Of a DNA stretch of 64,000 nt, positions 60,506 to 64,000 are shown piece by piece; position 1 is the stretch's first letter; each line of letters begins with the position of its first letter. The stretch spans positions 13,553 to 77,552 of the forward strand of contig LUCM01006634.1 of the NCBI GenBank assembly GCA_008360955.1. The letters are read 5' to 3'. Below the pieces are notes generated by a model that searched no databases, was not told the origin of the DNA, and saw nothing but the letters and a program-made list of their open reading frames with translations. The stretch comes from Fasciolopsis buskii. Lineage: Eukaryota; Platyhelminthes; Trematoda; Plagiorchiida; Fasciolidae. Made by a program: the position numbers and the translations under genes.

Positions 60506-60898
60506 TCATTGATTTTCCCACTCTCCTTCCTCATTCTCCTTCTCCACCTCCTCTGCTTCATCATCCTCCTCTTCATCCACCGTCGTGAATGCAGTGTCGA
60601 TTGAATCCGCTTCACTTTGGGCTCTACTTAGACCGATCGAGCGCACCGTGGGAGTTCGATGCAAATCGATAACAGTCTCCAAATTTCGACGCCTTTGCAC
60701 CCTTTCCATTCGATAGGACTCCGGCTCCAATCGACATCCGGCCTCCAGTTGACGCAACAGGTCAGCATTGGCACTGGAATCTGCTACCAGAATACTTGCA
60801 GCCCATGGGTCATCATCCATATATTCTGCAATTCTTAGGCCAATAGGGCCTCGAAGTTGTGGGACAGATGGCCTGATAGTGGACATTTCAGTCTTGTT
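60506..60898 (-). CDS. Terminal exon of an unrecognised gene, acidic C-terminus
   Basis: On the minus strand, TTCTATTTTGCTCTACTCAG is a strong polypyrimidine tract and acceptor ending at 60899. The open frame then reads NKTEMSTIRPSVPQLRGPIG and LRIAEYMDDDPWAASILVAD. It continues through a basic patch (MERVQRRRN) and RTPTVRSIGLSRAQSE to an acidic tail of EEEDDEAEE type, ending WENQ and a stop at 60506. It is about 130 residues in phase 0. Alternatively translation could begin at the Met at 60886, making a 126-residue single-exon protein. There is no signal peptide, membrane segment or catalytic motif. The residue mix and absence of repeats suggest a real gene, but I do not recognise the family. 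Same strand as NF-YA. Confidence 0.6.
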   Translation of the reverse strand, partial: NKTEMSTIRPSVPQLRGPIGLRIAEYMDDDPWAASILVADSSANADLLRQLEAGCRLEPESYRMERVQRRRNLETVIDLHRTPTVRSIGLSRAQSEADSIDTAFTTVDEEEDDEAEEVEKENEEGEWENQ

Positions 60899-60904
60899 CT
60901 GAGT

Positions 60905-63650
60905 AGAGCAAAATAGAAGGATGGTTTGGTGATATTATTTAAAGCGGATTCTCGTCCACTCGATCGATTGTAACAAAGTTGAGAGAGACTGCAAAACCAA
61001 GTTTTAGTTTAAGCTACTTATAAGTAGCACATATTTGAAAGTGAATAAACACTATCAACTGTTCACAGACCAGGATCGTAGTGACAGCAGGCCGCTGTTT
61101 TGTGGCAGACAGCTGACGATTCTCGGTTGCAAACTACAATCTGGAAAAGCGAATTGATAATAATTCAGTGGAACAAAGCAAACCAATCGTGAGACTATGT
61201 ACGTAACAAGGACCCAGACTCCCGTTTAGGCCATTGTTTGCGTGTTTTGCATGTCAACGATAACTCTTTGTGAGAATATTTTAGACTCCGTCGCGCGGTT
61301 TTGAGCAATCATGAAACTCATGCTTTCAAATTAAGAAAATAGGTTGCTGGCTCAGAAATGAGGGCCATCAAGAATAAAGTAAAACGCTGTTATTTTTTGT
61401 AATATTAACACTATTCGAACGTAACATGTTGATCTGCTGGCAAAATGGTATGGTAAGTGTCAGCGAGGACTAATACGAAGGTTCAACGGTACAATTTTGA
61501 ACGCTACCAGATTTTCTGTGAAAAACTTGTATCCATATATGACTCAGCAAACAAACTGAATGTAGCCGAAAATGACATTATATTTTTAAATTGCAATTAA
61601 TTGAGAGTAACTAAAATGGGAATTGGTTACTAGTGGCTGATTTTCCAATTAACAATTGGTTGTGCAATTCAATCCGTAATTTGTCGTTGATGACAGCGGC
61701 AGCACTGTTCGGGCATTTCAATGTGCAAGCTGGGAACCGTGCACATGATGCCGTATATATCAATCAGCCCTTAAAAACTGAAGCTTCGAATCTGAGGTGA
61801 ACTACTAATCAATATTTGAACAGTATTTTTAACCATCAGAGTTAATTTGAACACCGATTTCGCAAGAAATGAAAGTACGAAAAGAACGGTAGAAAAATTG
61901 TTGATGAAGACAGAAAACGAATTTTGCTCGTACACTCAGTGGTCGCATTTTGAGGGACATTTCACAACATCTGGAATCATGACCATGAGTTACGGTAGCC
62001 CAGTATTGTCTGCCGGAGAAAGTGGGAAAATTTCACAAAATTCTGTTTACTTTTCACGTAGAGTACAATTCCAATCACTTGGCTAACGATAAAACCCATC
62101 GTCCAATGAAATGGTTATGGATACTGCATAGTGTAAGGCCTAAAAAATTTTCTTTAGTTCATTGTTTTTTGTAGAACGCAGCTATCCACAAGGACTAAGT
62201 GAAGAAAGTAACACTACTAAAAATGACAGACAGAAACGCGGAAGAATTTCAAAGTGAAAATACAATAAACAAGGAGTGTATTTGATTTAAGAATACAGAA
62301 CACGTTCGATTTAGTAAAGTGGGTGACAAAATGAAGGTCTGGTCAATGTCGCACATAAAGACTGTTGCAACAACGAAAAAAAACAAACAATGGAGTTGTT
62401 TTATTTTGTGTCGAGGTCATTATGCTGAACTGGGCTTATCAACGCCAAGATGAAATGGTTAGCACTAATCGAGTTCGATGAGAATTTTCAATTCGCTTAC
62501 CAACGGATGAGTATTTGGCTATGACAGTGATGACGCACTGATGAACCATCCGTGTCCAATCACGTCTGCTACCATGATACAAACAAAATCACGCCGTTTC
62601 TAACTTAGGTCTGACAAAGAGGAATTACATAAATTTGACGGGGGTAGCTCGGTCGACAATCACTTGTGATATCGCTCAGACCACTTAAGTTATCATTGTG
62701 CTGTCTGATTAATAGTCATGGAGCGCACAAAAGAGTTGTACTTTTAGTTTCGCTGCTTATATATATTACCAATAAATGAACAGAAACATATGATTGCTTA
62801 TTCGGGTAAGTTTGTTATACTTGAATCCATCTATAGTTTCTTGTTAGCTAATGCTACTTGGCAGTGTAATCTGTGTTGTATGCAGCAAACGTGTTATTAA
62901 GCGTGCAATAAAAGGAATGAGACTTTGTGTCTGTTTTTGTACCAATTTTGAGTTCAATCTTGTGAACTTTACTGATTCGCCTCAGTTTTGCTTTTAGTAA
63001 TAAGTTCGACAAATAATCTAAGTTGTGGTCTATTCTCAGATTCTGACTATCAATGAGGATTCATTAGTCATAATCTTTTCGTACAAAGACTTGATACTCG
63101 TTTAGTATAGAGTGATTCTTGTGATAACCTTTTGAGTTCTTGCCAAATAACTTTAACCACATTTCTTAATCTCAACAAAGATATTCGTTCACATCCATTG
63201 AAATAAAAGACTAAGAAGAATATGTGCTACTAGAACCCACAGAATTTTCCGTTTACCATAATGAACTGTTTTACTCTGCTCGTGGATGAGAGCATACAGA
63301 TACAAACAAATTGTGGTCCGGTCTGCTTAACTGCTGGTTTAGGATAGTGAGATACAGCTGGGAATCTATTCACAAGTGCTAGGAAATGCAGTCAGTAACT
63401 GAATGGAAGAAGCCTGCAGGGAAATAGTTGACCACCTATTTCATTTTACGTCCACGAGTCGAAAAAAGATTCAGTCCCAGTTCACATTTCATAGCCAATA
63501 ACCTTGCACCAACATGTTCTAGTTTTGGTTGCTGACTCATAAAACCAACTACGCAAAGAAGAAAAAGAGCAAAAGGTGATAAAAAATCAGCTCCAAGCTT
63601 ATAGGCTGAACAAATAAAAAAAGAGGAAAGATTTCAAGTGCACGAACGAT
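60905..63650. other. No recognised feature
   Basis: 2.7 kb of A+T-rich DNA, presumably intron of the gene ending at 60506. No other exon can be defended. Confidence 0.3.
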
Positions 63651-63654
63651 ACGG

Positions 63655-63925
63655 ATTACGGCATTGAGCTACATCATTCATTTCTCCAAACAGAGGCTGG
63701 GAGGACTTGTGGACCCCAACCGGGTAGGCTGACTGCATCTATACGAGGCAGTCGCCTGATTAAGATTTTCATACTGTTTTGCCATCTCATCCTTGATCCA
63801 TTCTGCAATCAGTGTCTGCCTCCGAGGACAGCGTGCAGAGAGGCTACAGTTTTTTGGGCATGCGCAATATATGCCCCAACAACCCTAATCTTTTCACCTT
63901 AAGTGACTGTTCATAGGGCTCAACC
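63655..63925 (-). pseudogene. Decayed RTE-like RT C-terminus
   Basis: The minus strand from about 63900 reads, across frames, LGHILRMPKK-like residues, then TDCRMDQGWDGKTV, and RIDAVSLPGWGPQ near 63720. The last is the 'xxVGAxxLPGWGPRD' block that precedes WLETL in this lineage. SVWRNE follows, and then the match is lost. Only about 80 residues are recognisable, with frame changes. It is more diverged than the copies at 1100 and 33425. Confidence 0.6.
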
Positions 63926-64000
63926 TTATGGCCCAGCACCTCAGGCTTAATCTCCGACTTACCGCAAAATTCCTCTCATTATTACTACAAAGACATCGGA

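Overview
The window is a repeat-rich eukaryotic nuclear sequence with very few genes. It looks like a flatworm, most likely a trematode. This rests on three things: the decayed non-LTR reverse transcriptases have the C-terminal 'RWLGH..RM / LPGWG..D / WLETLxDM / QWRSCCxFL' block common in fluke genomes; a Ty3/gypsy element has the gag and protease features of the fluke CsRn1 group; and the one recognisable host gene has small-intron, large-repeat surroundings. The species cannot be fixed from the sequence alone.

Host genes. The only gene I recognise is NF-YA, on the minus strand at 2180-2963, with a probable 41-bp upstream exon at 3078-3118. It encodes the CCAAT-box binding subunit of nuclear factor Y. 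A second minus-strand open exon at 60506-60898, with an acidic tail and a good splice acceptor, looks like the last exon of an unrecognised gene. A third, weaker exon candidate lies at 32152-32484 on the minus strand. The 57 kb between NF-YA and the 60.5 kb exon holds no recognised host gene and is presumably intron or intergenic DNA, including any missing 5' part of NF-YA.

Mobile elements. Broken non-LTR retrotransposons lie at 1100-1784 (-), 19640-20560 (-), 33425-34570 (+) and 63655-63925 (-), all of one RTE-like lineage. Two CR1/Jockey-like copies lie at 15028-15790 (-) and 26740-27575 (-). All carry frameshifts, stops or deletions. SINE-like tRNA-headed repeats occur at about 3440-3560, 10990-11080, 11400-11490, 17690-17805, 29610-29860 and 37660-37860. 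A separate dispersed repeat with a TGTAAATAAA-type tail has at least five recognisable copies, all on the plus strand.

The centrepiece is a domain from about 39985 to 56275 built of degenerate CTGAA pentamers (TTCAG on the other strand), interspersed with TTTCGC blocks. It is split by a 5'-truncated CsRn1-like LTR retrotransposon (about 40703-45282), by two copies of a small stem-loop element, and by one unexplained 160-bp insert. The stem-loop element also occurs at 12029-12200 and, as a perfect 102-bp inverted repeat, at 24675-24885.

The many minus-strand open frames within 46-56 kb are a by-product of the pentamer, which reads as the peptide repeat FSSVQ in every frame of that strand, and are not genes. 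No rRNA, CRISPR or convincing functional tRNA gene was found.
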